From CAYJAD01 sp964372165 (GTDB lineage: Bacteria; Desulfobacterota; Desulfovibrionia; Desulfovibrionales; Desulfovibrionaceae), in assembly GCA_964372165.1 (NCBI GenBank), contig CAYJPT010000005.1, positions 1-37,875 on the forward strand: DNA of 37,875 bases. Direction: 5' to 3'. The notes under the pieces are model-generated. The model searched no databases and was not told where the DNA came from. It saw only the letters and a program-made list of their open reading frames with translations. This document shows, piece by piece, positions 1 to 8,541 of the stretch (its first letter is position 1; every line of letters begins with the position of its first letter). A program made the position numbers and the translations under genes.

Positions 1-92
1 CATTCGGCGTACAAAGTAGGCACAATTGCCTACTTTGTAAGGAAACGCACAATATGTTTTTTGACTTGTTGATTTAATCAGCGTTTCCTTAA
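1..92 (+). mobile_element. MITE copy 1, truncated by the window edge
   Basis: This is the right-hand half of the dispersed element whose complete copies lie at 21101-21289 and 23525-23715. The sequence is nearly identical to those copies, including the hairpin with arms CAAAGTAGGC and GCCTACTTTG and the right terminus GCGTTTCCTTAA. It ends in TTAA at 89-92. That TTAA lies in the coding sequence of an IS5-type transposase (codons Met-Phe-Lys), so this copy interrupted another mobile element. The left half lies outside the window. Confidence 0.85.
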
Positions 93-282
93 ACATGAGC
101 AAAGCAGGATAAGCCGGATTGCCTACTACATTGGCTTTGCGATTAAGTTTTTTGCTGAGAAATTTATTGATAGGCTCCCAGTTAATAGCCTGTTCAACCG
201 CATCAAAAAAATCTGACTTGCGCTTACGACGTGCTACGAAAAAATCTCCTAATCCATTATGTGGCTTGCTTCTGTTTATCAT
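88..282 (-). pseudogene. IS5-family transposase, N-terminal fragment
   Basis: Reading leftward from an ATG at 280-282, with AAGGGG six bases upstream as a good ribosome site, gives 65 residues. They include a GLGDFFVARRKRKSDFFDAV stretch and end in VVGNPAYPALLMFK. This matches the start of IS5-type transposases (DUF772 region), where a conserved Gly-Asn-Pro-Ala-Tyr-Pro block precedes a Met-Phe-Lys segment and the catalytic DDE core. The frame then enters MITE copy 1 at 92 and the core does not follow, so the gene is interrupted. The remainder may lie left of the window. I could not find the terminal inverted repeat of this IS upstream of the ATG. Confidence 0.7.
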
Positions 283-388
283 GATAATCCCCTTTGGGAC
301 AAAGAAAAATTATCATAAATTACAAATAATTACAAGAAAAATATTGCTTTTTTTACTAAATATTTATGCAGAGATTTTATTATAGTTC

Positions 389-422
389 AAGAGTGCTACA
401 CAATTAATTGCGTAGCACTCTT
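389..422 (-). terminator. Palindromic terminator after the large sensor kinase gene
   Basis: A 34-bp inverted repeat with arms AAGAGTGCTACRCAATT and its complement lies 17 bp past the kinase stop codon. It is continuous with only one G-U type imperfection. There is TTATTTTAAT on the plus side but no long T-run on the minus side. It may act as an intrinsic terminator or a transcript-stabilising hairpin. Confidence 0.6.
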
Positions 423-439
423 ATTTTAATGTCGGATAG

Positions 440-3400
440 TTATTTTAAATTATTTTTTATACTTAGCCAATATTGTATTGTGCTATTAAGAACTTCAGGA
501 ACTATGGGCTTGGTTATATGATCATTCATACCATGAGAAAGGCTTATCTCTTTATCACCAGACATAGCATGAGCAGACATTGCTACAATAGGTAAAGCAT
601 TAAATACACTTTGCTCGCGAATTTTCATACTGGCTGTAAGCCCATCCATAATAGGCATTTGAATATCCATAAGAACAAGGTCATACTTTTTTTGTTGCAA
701 TATATCTAAAGCTTCTTGACCATTATCAGCGGTATCCACCGTGTAACCCATATTTTGCAATAACTCCATGGCTATAAGCTGATTAATTTCATTATCTTCA
801 ACTAGCAGTAGATGGCCTGGGTATCGGGTAAATGTTTTATTTGCAAACTTATCTTTATCAACCTCATTGCAGTCATGACATAAATCAAATACAGCCGTAA
901 AATAAAAGCTTGTGCCTTCATCTTCAACACTCTCGGCCCACAAATCACCTTGCATCATTTGTGCAAGATTACGAGAAATAGCCAAGCCAAGACCTGTGCC
1001 ACCATACTTGCGAGTTATTGATGTGTCAGCTTGTGAAAAAGCAGAAAAAATCTTTTTTAATTGATGTATTGAAAGCCCAATACCTGTATCAGAAACAACA
1101 AAAAGGCATTTTATTTGATTATCAGATCGCTCAGACACTGTAATACTAAGCTTTATATGTCCCTGATGCGTAAATTTAATGGCGTTACTTACTAAATTAA
1201 ATAAAATTTGTTTTAGGCGCAGCGAATCACCAAGTATATATCCTGTTGAGGCATCACATGTAGATACTATATACTCTAAACCTTTTGCTTTGATACGCTC
1301 TGCATATAAATCTTTAACCTCTTTACAAACTTGCACTAAAGTAAATGGTGCAATCTCCATTTCAAGCTTTCCTGCTTCAATTTTAGAAAAATCCAATATA
1401 TCATTAACAATACGCAATAAATTATTAGCAGAAAACAGAGTTTTATCAATATAACCCCTTTGATCATTTTCCAAATTAGTCATACTAAGCAAATGTAATA
1501 AACCTAAAATACCATTCATTGGAGTGCGGATTTCATGACTCATATTAGCAAGAAATTCACTTTTTGCCCTAGTGCTTTGTTCTGCTGCATCCTTGGCTTT
1601 ACGTAAATCTTCGCCAACATCATTAATTTCCTGCAACATTGTTTTAAGTTCACGTAAATCACGCATGTATGCCACGGCTATATCTTCACCATAATAAGTT
1701 GATTTAACAATTGTAATTTCAACAGGCAAAGGCTTACCATCCATATCATTAAATAACCATTCAAAGCGCATATAGCCTTTTTCAAAGGTTTCATGGATAA
1801 TATCTTTTATTCTGGCGTCAGACAAAGTGGCATCAGGCTGCGCAACTGGGATTAACTCTTTATAATGTAGTAAAACGCTCTCTTTGCTGCTGGCATTAAA
1901 TAATTTAACTGCTTCAACATTACAGTCAAACATTTCATAATCCTTACTCCAAAATGCCACAGCAACTGGCATAGTGTTAAGAATAGCTTCACGCAATTCA
2001 TTGGAATCAGAAGTCTCTTGCTGACTAGCTTTTAAATCACGCAAATCCTTGGTATAACCAACAACTATGTCTTCACCGCGATATTTTTTGCGAATCAATG
2101 TAACTTCACAAGGAACAGGATCACCATTGAGCTTTTGGTGTAACCATTCAAATTTATTTTCGCCATTTGCAAATGCTTCATTAATGCAGGCATGGGCTTT
2201 TTGCTTTGACGGTTGTCCATCGGGCTGAAATTCGGGGGATAGTTCAAAGAATTTTTCTAAATATTCATCAGGACTGCTTAAATCAAAAAGTTCTGCTGCA
2301 GCACGGTTTGAAGCTATATTTTCTAAATCTTTATTCCAAATATTTGCACCCAAAGATATGGTATCAAGCATGATTTCTATATATTCAGCTGCTTCAGCTG
2401 CTTCTTTTTGGCTGGCCTTTAATTTACGCAAATCATGAGTATAACCAATAACTACATCTTCGCCTCGATACCTTTTGCGAATTAAAATTATTTCGCAAGG
2501 TATAAGCTCTCCATTTAGTTTTTGGTGTAACCATTCAAATTTATTATCGCCATTTATAAATGCCTCTTTAATATTGGCATAGGCTTTTTGCTTTGACGGT
2601 TGACCATCAGGTTGAAACTCTGGTGATAAATCAAAAAATTTCTCTGAATACTCTTCAGGACGGCTTAAATCAAAAAGATCTGCTGCAGCACGATTTGCGC
2701 CTATAATTTCTAAATCCTTATTCCACATATTTGCACCGATGGATATAGTATCAAGCACAATTGCTATATACTCGGCAGCTTCAGCAACTTCCTTTTGACT
2801 GGCCTTTAATTTGCGCAAATCATGTGTATAACCTATCACCACATCATCGCCACGATATTGTTTACGGAACAATGTTATTTCACAAGGAATTGGCTCACCA
2901 TTGAGCTTTTGATGTAACCATTCAAATTTATTTTCGCCATTTTCAAAAGCTTCTCTAATTTTTGCATAGGCTTTTTGTTTTGACTGTTGACCATCAGGTT
3001 GAAACTCAGGAGAAAGCTCAAAAAATCTTTCCAAATATTCTTCAGGACCGCTTAAATCAAAAAGATCTGCTGCAGCACGATTTGAAGCTATATTTTCTAA
3101 ATCTTTATTCCAAATATTTGCACCCAAAGATATGGTATCAAGCATAATTTCTATATATTCTACAGCTTCAGCAGCCTCTTTTTGACTGGCCTTTAACTTA
3201 CGTAAATCATGTGTATAACCTATAACCACATCTTCGCCACGGTATTGCTTACGAAACAAAGTTATTTCACAAGGTATTGGCTCACCATTGAGTTTTTGAT
3301 GCAACCACTCAAATTTATTTTCACCATTTTCAAAAGCTTCTCTAATCTTTGCATAGGCTTTTTGCTTTGATGGTTGACCATCAGGTTGAAACTCAGGAGA

Positions 3401-4363
3401 TAGCTCAAAAAATCTTACTAAATATTCTTCAGGGCCGCTTAAATCAAAAAGCTCTGCTGCTGCACGGTTAGAAGCTATATTTTCTAAATCTTTATTCCAA
3501 ATATTTGCACCCAAAGATATGGTATCAAGCATGATTTCTATATATTCTACAGCTTCAGCAGCCTGTTTTTGACTTGCTATCAATTCACGTAAATCTTCAA
3601 CATAACCAAGCACAACATCTTTATTATCAAGTTGAACACTCTTTAATGTAATATGCACTGGCAAGAGTTCAGCATCGTGAGTTTGTAGCATCAAATCGCA
3701 TTTGCCTGTATTAGACACAAAAGCTTTTTGCAGCACTTCATAACTTATAAGTGTTCTATAACTTACCCCATCCTTTTTATCTTCATTCATATCTGTAGTA
3801 TATAATGAAGTATTTTCAATAAAAAATTCCTTAGATGGGGCTTTCAAAAGTTGTAGCATAACATCATTGCAATCAGCTATTTGTAAGTTATTATCCCACA
3901 CAAGCATACCAATAGGACTTGCGTCCATAATAACCTTAGCTTTTTTTTCTGCAGTAAACTTTTCTTCAAACGCTGATAATAAATCTTTTGCGTCAGATAT
4001 ATATGCAACAATCAGCAGTTCACCTTTGTACTCTATACGCTTAAGCTGGTAACTAACTATGGCTTCGCCAATTTCAGGTAAAATGTGTGTCCATACATAA
4101 TTATGGTCTCCTTTTGATGCTGCCCGCCTTAAATGAGCCTGCTTACCGGAAACTGAAAGTAGACCATTGGGTTGTCTTTCGGGTGAAAACGTATCAATTT
4201 TATTAAGAAAACATTCAGGAGTTGTGCAGGCAAAAAACTTCAAAAAACTCTCAGAAGTATACAATAGTTCACCTGATAGAGACCAACAGGCCACAGGCAA
4301 ATCAATGCAGCACAAAATATGATGCAAGAAATCGTTTGAATCAAAATTTTTTATTTTCAACAT
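440..4363 (-). CDS. Hybrid sensor histidine kinase with seven PAS modules
   Basis: Cytoplasmic phosphorelay sensor of about 1307 residues with no visible membrane segment or signal peptide. Order: two diverged PAS-like domains (about 10-255), four near-identical 129-residue PAS modules (263-778), a seventh PAS (about 790-905), a HisKA dimerisation domain with MSHEIRTPMNG (phospho-acceptor His about 943), an HATPase domain (N-box near 1059, DTGIGL, GGTGLGLAI), and a C-terminal receiver with VEDNEIN, phospho-Asp in MDIQMP (about 1233) and TKP. All catalytic residues are present. I chose the ATG at 4363 over the upstream TTG at 4378; neither has a clear Shine-Dalgarno. No response regulator or output gene lies beside it, and the ligand is unknown. 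The kinase at 30586 is a paralogue. Confidence 0.93.
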   Translation of the reverse strand: MLKIKNFDSNDFLHHILCCIDLPVACWSLSGELLYTSESFLKFFACTTPECFLNKIDTFSPERQPNGLLSVSGKQAHLRRAASKGDHNYVWTHILPEIGEAIVSYQLKRIEYKGELLIVAYISDAKDLLSAFEEKFTAEKKAKVIMDASPIGMLVWDNNLQIADCNDVMLQLLKAPSKEFFIENTSLYTTDMNEDKKDGVSYRTLISYEVLQKAFVSNTGKCDLMLQTHDAELLPVHITLKSVQLDNKDVVLGYVEDLRELIASQKQAAEAVEYIEIMLDTISLGANIWNKDLENIASNRAAAELFDLSGPEEYLVRFFELSPEFQPDGQPSKQKAYAKIREAFENGENKFEWLHQKLNGEPIPCEITLFRKQYRGEDVVIGYTHDLRKLKASQKEAAEAVEYIEIMLDTISLGANIWNKDLENIASNRAAADLFDLSGPEEYLERFFELSPEFQPDGQQSKQKAYAKIREAFENGENKFEWLHQKLNGEPIPCEITLFRKQYRGDDVVIGYTHDLRKLKASQKEVAEAAEYIAIVLDTISIGANMWNKDLEIIGANRAAADLFDLSRPEEYSEKFFDLSPEFQPDGQPSKQKAYANIKEAFINGDNKFEWLHQKLNGELIPCEIILIRKRYRGEDVVIGYTHDLRKLKASQKEAAEAAEYIEIMLDTISLGANIWNKDLENIASNRAAAELFDLSSPDEYLEKFFELSPEFQPDGQPSKQKAHACINEAFANGENKFEWLHQKLNGDPVPCEVTLIRKKYRGEDIVVGYTKDLRDLKASQQETSDSNELREAILNTMPVAVAFWSKDYEMFDCNVEAVKLFNASSKESVLLHYKELIPVAQPDATLSDARIKDIIHETFEKGYMRFEWLFNDMDGKPLPVEITIVKSTYYGEDIAVAYMRDLRELKTMLQEINDVGEDLRKAKDAAEQSTRAKSEFLANMSHEIRTPMNGILGLLHLLSMTNLENDQRGYIDKTLFSANNLLRIVNDILDFSKIEAGKLEMEIAPFTLVQVCKEVKDLYAERIKAKGLEYIVSTCDASTGYILGDSLRLKQILFNLVSNAIKFTHQGHIKLSITVSERSDNQIKCLFVVSDTGIGLSIHQLKKIFSAFSQADTSITRKYGGTGLGLAISRNLAQMMQGDLWAESVEDEGTSFYFTAVFDLCHDCNEVDKDKFANKTFTRYPGHLLLVEDNEINQLIAMELLQNMGYTVDTADNGQEALDILQQKKYDLVLMDIQMPIMDGLTASMKIREQSVFNALPIVAMSAHAMSGDKEISLSHGMNDHITKPIVPEVLNSTIQYWLSIKNNLK
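2030..3577 (-). repeat. Four tandem 387-bp PAS-coding repeats
   Basis: The segment encoding the central PAS modules repeats with a period of exactly 387 bp (129 codons): the same Trp-Asn-Lys codon landmark recurs at 2331, 2718, 3105 and 3492. The two N-terminal units (toward 3577) differ at only about five of 129 residues. The unit at about 2417-2803 is the most diverged. In-frame, whole-domain period and high identity indicate recent expansion by recombination. Confidence 0.95.
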
Positions 4364-4816
4364 AAAATTTAATACCAATATGTAAAATTTTTATTTCAAA
4401 GCAACAAAATAAAACAGCTAGCACTTGAAATTAAAGCAAAGTTTGCAAAAAAACTTATTTAAAAGAGATAAAAATCTAGCAAGGTACAAAGAAACAATAG
4501 AAAATCATGTAAAGATAATTACCTCAAAAGAAAATTTAACCTAATATAATCAATAAACAAATACAAGTTTTTCCTGCAAAAAAAATTCAACAAAGCTTTA
4601 CCAAAATAGGCATATGGATATTTAATTTAGTCATGCATATTACAATAAAATAAGACAAACCATTTACATTTGATTAGAAATGCTTATATTTTACATAATT
4701 TTTTATATTGTTTTATTAAACATTTTTATTTTTAATACTTTAACAACAGTCATAACAAACAAGCCTCATACAGCAATGTCATCAAATTTGCATAAATAAG
4801 CTTTGATACAGATTGT
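4364..4816. other. AT-rich divergent intergenic region
   Basis: This non-coding stretch separates the divergently transcribed kinase and rhodanese genes and presumably carries the kinase promoter. It is very AT-rich with many short A and T runs. I see no convincing kinase promoter, inverted repeat of note, RNA gene or small gene. Confidence 0.6.
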
Positions 4817-4844
4817 TTGACTAATTTAATTTTCAAAATATTAG
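4817..4844 (+). promoter_or_regulatory. Candidate sigma70 promoter for the rhodanese gene
   Basis: TTGACT at 4817-4822 is followed after 16 bases by TATTAG at 4839-4844. It would start transcription about 12 bases before the ATG, with GGAG at 4855-4858 as ribosome site. The -10 match is only moderate. Confidence 0.35.
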
Positions 4845-4863
4845 CACAATATACGGAGTACAA

Positions 4864-5379
4864 ATGTTAACTAAAATTTCCCCAAAAGAAGCACATACAC
4901 GTTATACGCAAGGCAAAGCACGATTTATTGATATTCGCTCTGCTGATGAATTTTCAAATATGTCTATAACTGATTCCTTATTAGCACCATTGTCAGTAAT
5001 TTCATTACAAAATTTGAAATCACATGTTGATAATGATAAAGAAGTCATTTTTTTATGCCGCTCAGGAAATAGAGTTCTAAATGCGTCAAGCATACTAGAA
5101 ACTCTAATCCCTGATGCATATATTTTAGAGGGTGGCATTGAAGCTTGGGAAAAGGAAAATTTACCTTTGCGAAAAAAAATCAACTCAACCATACCTCTTG
5201 AACGACAAATACTTATAAGTGCTGGTAGTATGGTAACTATTGGCGTTATAGGGAGTTTGTTTTGGCCTCCAGCTCTTTTTTTGGCAGGATTTGTAGGCGC
5301 TGGACTTGTTTTTGCCGGAATTTCAGGTTTTTGTGGGCTTGGCATTCTGCTTTCAAAAATGCCTTGGAATAATAGATAG
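4864..5379 (+). CDS. Rhodanese-domain inner-membrane protein (YgaP-like)
   Basis: 171 residues. Residues 1-105 form a single rhodanese (sulfurtransferase) domain: FIDIRSADEF near 21-30 and the active-site loop CRSGNR at 65-70, where Cys65 would carry the persulfide, then EGGIEAW near 89-95. Residues about 117-133 and 136-158 form two hydrophobic helices, giving the rhodanese plus two-helix tail (DUF2892-like) seen in Escherichia coli YgaP. The family moves sulfane sulfur at the inner face of the membrane; the substrate here is unknown. The start is set by CGGAG six bases upstream of ATG. The gene stands alone, divergent from the kinase and convergent with rplQ. Confidence 0.85.
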   Translation: MLTKISPKEAHTRYTQGKARFIDIRSADEFSNMSITDSLLAPLSVISLQNLKSHVDNDKEVIFLCRSGNRVLNASSILETLIPDAYILEGGIEAWEKENLPLRKKINSTIPLERQILISAGSMVTIGVIGSLFWPPALFLAGFVGAGLVFAGISGFCGLGILLSKMPWNNR

Positions 5380-5764
5380 TCTGCACTGAAAAACTATATA
5401 AAATACTGAAAATAAATTATTATTAAGTAAAAATGAACAGATAAAAATGCCATAAACAAGGGCATGGAATACACTTTTCTGGCATTATTATGGTACTAAC
5501 GCACTTGTTTTTTAGTGCCGACTACCGAAATTTATCTTACAGTAAAATTTTGCACGGCGTAAAATAAGCCAGAACTTGCTTCTGGCTTACCCAAAGTAGT
5601 ATTTGAAGCCAGTTGTGGTCTTGAAAAAGTCATTGAAAAATGCCTTTCAACTCACTTTTCAGAAAACACCACAGCGTTCTAAAGACCGCCTTTGGCATAA
5701 AAAACGCCCACTTCAAACACCCTTTTAGGGATGCCAGAAGTAAATTGAAGTAAATGCTGATAAT
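5380..5764. other. Unexplained structured non-coding stretch
   Basis: About 385 bp between the convergent rhodanese and rplQ genes with no credible gene. From about 5440 the composition is less AT-rich than the flanks. On the minus strand it can form nested stems: TGTGGT pairing with ACCACA around an inner TTGAAA/TTTCAA hairpin, and at 5565-5589 a perfect 10-bp stem (TAAGCCAGAA/TTCTGGCTTA, 5-base loop) followed by TTTTA, which looks like a weak terminator. It could be a small RNA gene or a decayed repeat; I cannot tell which. Confidence 0.5.
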
Positions 5765-5797
5765 AAAAAATCCACCGGCAATGCTGGTGGATTTTTT
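5765..5797 (-). terminator. Bidirectional terminator of the alpha operon
   Basis: A 12-bp stem (AAAAAATCCACC at 5765-5776 and GGTGGATTTTTT at 5786-5797) with a 9-base loop lies 38 bp past the rplQ stop. The T-run on either strand makes it work in both directions, also for the convergent rhodanese transcript. Confidence 0.9.
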
Positions 5798-5834
5798 ATT
5801 AAATTAATGAATATAATAAATATTATTTAATATA

Positions 5835-6431
5835 TTATTCTTCTTCTTTTACCTCTGTCTTTGGTTCAGCTTTTTTGCGAGGTGCTTTAGGCTTAGCCTC
5901 ACTCTCAACATTTTCTGAATCATCGCTTACTGCTTTAGCTTTTGTGCTTGCTTTTGGATTTACTTCTGTTGCTTCTTCAGTATTTTCAGCCTTGGCTTTT
6001 TTTGTAGCTTTAGGCTTTGCTGTTTCAACAACTTCAGCACTTGGTGTTTCTTGTACCTGCTCTTCAGCACCTTGCATTCGAGTTAGCTCAATAATAGCCA
6101 TAGGCGCATTATCACCACGTCTTGGTGTATCAAGTTTTAGTACACGTGTATAACCACCTGGTATACCAGCAAAAGCCGGACCTATTTCATCAAATAGCCT
6201 TTTTACCAATTGATGGCTAGCAAGAACACGATAAGCTTGACGTCTAGCGTGCAAATCATTGCGCAATGCCAAAGTGATCAAAGGTTCAACTACCTTACGC
6301 AATTCTTTTGCCTTAATTTCAGTGGTACGAATTCTACCGTGAGTAAGCAGGGCCTTGGCCATATTACGAAATAAAGCCTTACGATGCGCTGGATTTCTCG
6401 ACAGTTTTTTGCCAGAATTACTATGCCTCAT
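5835..6431 (-). CDS. rplQ: 50S ribosomal protein L17 with long charged tail
   Basis: 198 residues. The first about 120 are typical L17 (MRHSNSGKKLSRNPAHRKAL start; LRLTLAL-like core; DTPRRGDNAPMAIIEL). L17 sits at the peptide exit side of the large subunit. The C-terminal about 75 residues are a low-complexity Lys/Ala/Glu-rich tail absent from most L17 proteins. The start at 6431 is chosen because the N-terminus matches the family and AGGAAG lies seven bases upstream; the longer frame to 6497 is rejected. It overlaps the end of rpoA by 11 bp, so the two are translationally coupled. It is the last gene before the terminator at 5765-5797. Confidence 0.95.
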   Translation of the reverse strand: MRHSNSGKKLSRNPAHRKALFRNMAKALLTHGRIRTTEIKAKELRKVVEPLITLALRNDLHARRQAYRVLASHQLVKRLFDEIGPAFAGIPGGYTRVLKLDTPRRGDNAPMAIIELTRMQGAEEQVQETPSAEVVETAKPKATKKAKAENTEEATEVNPKASTKAKAVSDDSENVESEAKPKAPRKKAEPKTEVKEEE

Positions 6432-7464
6432 TTTGCTGCTTCCTCTTCCAATCTTGATATTTTTTGTCGAAATTATCAACCTTTGTACCGAAATCAAGGT
6501 TCATATCATATAGAACACGTTTAATTTCATCCAAAGATTTACGTCCAAAGTTCTTAGTTTTAAGCATATCTGCTTCAGAGCGTTGCACAAGTTCACCTAC
6601 TGTTGCAATATTTGTGCTGCGTAAGCAATTAGTTGCACGCACTGATAACTCTAACTCATCAATATTTTTATATAAGTTTTCATTAAGATCAGCTCCGTCC
6701 GAAGAGCCTGCTGCAGCATCGCCAGCTATCTTTTCATCAAAATCAATGAATACAGATATTTGATCTTTAATGATTTTAGCACTATATGCTATTGCATCTT
6801 CAGGTGTTACAGAACCATCTGTCCAAACTTCCAAAATGAGCTTATCATAGTTGGTCATTTGGCCAACACGTGCTTGTTCAACTGAATATGCAACTTTACG
6901 CACTGGAGAATAACTGGCATCTAAACGAACTATACCAATTTCTTCACCTAAATCTTCATGCATGTCAGCTGATACATATCCCTTACCCATACGAACTTCA
7001 AGTTCCATGCTAAGTTCAACATCTTCAGTAAGCTTAGCAATATGCTGTTCAGGGTTAAGCACAGTAATATGCTGATTTGTTTTAATATCAGCTGCTGTAA
7101 CATCACCTTTTTTTGATACAGAAAGAGTTATGCGTTGTGGCTCTTCTGTATTCATCAAAAGACGTACTTGTTTAAGGTTAAGTATAATATGTGTGACATC
7201 TTCATGTACGCAGTGAAGAGTGCTAAACTCATGTTGCACACCTTGCAATTTTACAGATACTATTGCAGCACCTTGCAAAGATGACAGCAAAACCCTACGC
7301 ATGGCATTACCAATAGTATTACCATAACCACGTTCTAAAGGCTCACACACAAATTTGCCATACATGGTACTTACGGGCTCACTTTCACGCCGAATAATGT
7401 CCGGTTTAACCAAGTCAGCCCAGTTGCGTGAATTTATAAGCCGTTCGCCTTGTTTTATAAGCAT
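6421..7464 (-). CDS. rpoA: RNA polymerase alpha subunit
   Basis: 347 residues. The N-terminal domain (about 1-235) drives alpha dimerisation and binding of beta and beta-prime; the family block EPLERGYGNTIGNAMRRVLL is at about 41-60. After an acidic linker, the C-terminal domain (about 265-330) carries the helix-hairpin-helix that touches UP elements and activators (LRSTNIATVGELVQRSE and KNFGRKSLDEIKRVL). The start at 7464 has GGGGG five bases upstream and fits the family; the in-frame ATG at 7476 has no ribosome site. It lies directly behind rpsD and overlaps rplQ. The UP-element-like A-tracts at the S10 promoter are the sort of site its C-terminal domain binds. Confidence 0.98.
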   Translation of the reverse strand: MLIKQGERLINSRNWADLVKPDIIRRESEPVSTMYGKFVCEPLERGYGNTIGNAMRRVLLSSLQGAAIVSVKLQGVQHEFSTLHCVHEDVTHIILNLKQVRLLMNTEEPQRITLSVSKKGDVTAADIKTNQHITVLNPEQHIAKLTEDVELSMELEVRMGKGYVSADMHEDLGEEIGIVRLDASYSPVRKVAYSVEQARVGQMTNYDKLILEVWTDGSVTPEDAIAYSAKIIKDQISVFIDFDEKIAGDAAAGSSDGADLNENLYKNIDELELSVRATNCLRSTNIATVGELVQRSEADMLKTKNFGRKSLDEIKRVLYDMNLDFGTKVDNFDKKYQDWKRKQQNEA

Positions 7465-7476
7465 ACCGGCCCCCAT

Positions 7477-8103
7477 TTATTTAGAGTAAAGTTCTACTAT
7501 CATGTTTTCATTGACTTGGAGCTGTATATCTTCGCGTTGTGGCAAAGCTTTAACAACGCCCTTAAATGCAGGTCCATCAGCCTCAAGCCACACAGGGCAA
7601 CCACGGCGTGCGATAACTTCTTGTGCTTCTTGAAGCACAGGAATTTTACGGTTCTTTTCTGGAACCTCAATGGTGTCGCCTACACGCACTTGAAGTGAAG
7701 GGATTGAAACTTTATGACCATTTAAGTTAAAAATACCGTGGCGCACAAGCTGACGAGCTTGATTGCGTGAGTTAGCAAAACCTAAACGATACACAACATT
7801 ATCTAAGCGGCGCTCTAGATAAGATAAAAGAATCTCACCAGTTACGCCTTTAGCTTTATCAGCCTTTACAAAGTAACCATGGAATTGCTTTTCTAGCACG
7901 CCATAAGTGCGACGCACCTTTTGCTTTTCACGCAATTGCACAGCATAGTCACTTAACTTCTTACGAGCGCGGCCATGTTGACCGGGAGCGTAAGGACGAC
8001 GGTCGTAAGCGCACTTATCTGTGAAGCAACGATCGCCCTTTAGAAAGAGCTTAGTACCTTCACGGCGGCACAAACGGCACTTGGCTTTGGTATATTTAGC
8101 CAT
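7477..8103 (-). CDS. rpsD: 30S ribosomal protein S4, zinc-type
   Basis: 208 residues, full length. S4 starts 30S assembly by binding the 5' domain of 16S rRNA, and in many bacteria also represses its own operon. The N-terminus holds four cysteines (C9, C12, C26, C31 in CRLCRREG and FTDKCAYDRR context), marking the zinc-binding form. The S4 RNA-binding fold lies at about 98-160 (RLDNVVYRLGFANSRNQARQ). It sits between rpsK and rpoA in standard alpha-operon order. The hairpin between rpsM and rpsK is a possible target for its feedback control, but that is inference. Confidence 0.98.
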   Translation of the reverse strand: MAKYTKAKCRLCRREGTKLFLKGDRCFTDKCAYDRRPYAPGQHGRARKKLSDYAVQLREKQKVRRTYGVLEKQFHGYFVKADKAKGVTGEILLSYLERRLDNVVYRLGFANSRNQARQLVRHGIFNLNGHKVSIPSLQVRVGDTIEVPEKNRKIPVLQEAQEVIARRGCPVWLEADGPAFKGVVKALPQREDIQLQVNENMIVELYSK

Positions 8104-8124
8104 AATAATTCCTTTTAGACTTTG

Positions 8125-8514
8125 TTAAACGCGACGGCGTTTGGGCGGTCTACACCCATTATGAGGAATGGGAGTTATATCACGAATAAAGGCTACCTTA
8201 AAACCAACGGCATTGATGGCGCGCATGGCTGCCTCACGGCCGGAACCTGGACCTTTTACATATATACCCACTGTACGCATGCCATTATCCTGCGCCTTAC
8301 GAGCGGCAGTTTCAGCAGCAACTTGTGCAGCAAAAGGAGTTGACTTACGTGACCCCTTAAAACCACTCTGCCCAGCAGATGCCCAACTCACAGCATTGCC
8401 ACGAGTATCGGTAAAGGTAATAATTGTATTATTAAAAGAAGCCTGAATGTGAGCGATACCCACAGGAATATTCTTCTTTTCCTTTTTCTTAGCCGCTCTT
8501 CTCGGTCTTGCCAT
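8125..8514 (-). CDS. rpsK: 30S ribosomal protein S11
   Basis: 129 residues, normal length. S11 forms part of the 30S platform near the E site and the Shine-Dalgarno helix. Family blocks are visible: GIAHIQASFNNTIITFTD, GSRKSTPFAAQVAA and the basic C-terminus NGCRPPKRRRV. AGAGGAA lies five bases upstream of the ATG. An unusual 137-bp gap with a long hairpin separates it from rpsM upstream; rpsD follows after 21 bp. Confidence 0.98.
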   Translation of the reverse strand: MARPRRAAKKKEKKNIPVGIAHIQASFNNTIITFTDTRGNAVSWASAGQSGFKGSRKSTPFAAQVAAETAARKAQDNGMRTVGIYVKGPGSGREAAMRAINAVGFKVAFIRDITPIPHNGCRPPKRRRV

Positions 8515-8541
8515 ATCTATTCCTCTGTAATTATTTCAACA

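Noticed and set aside
2030..3577. Evenly spaced repeats that could suggest a CRISPR array
   Set aside because: The period is 387 bp, in frame, and each unit codes for a PAS domain; there are no short spacers.
4902..5345. 147-codon minus-strand frame
   Set aside because: It is the exact antisense of the rhodanese gene, which has a clear ribosome site and family motifs.
5745..5765. AAATGCTGATAATAA resembling a MITE left end near the rplQ terminator
   Set aside because: The match is only about ten bases with no TTAA, too weak to call.
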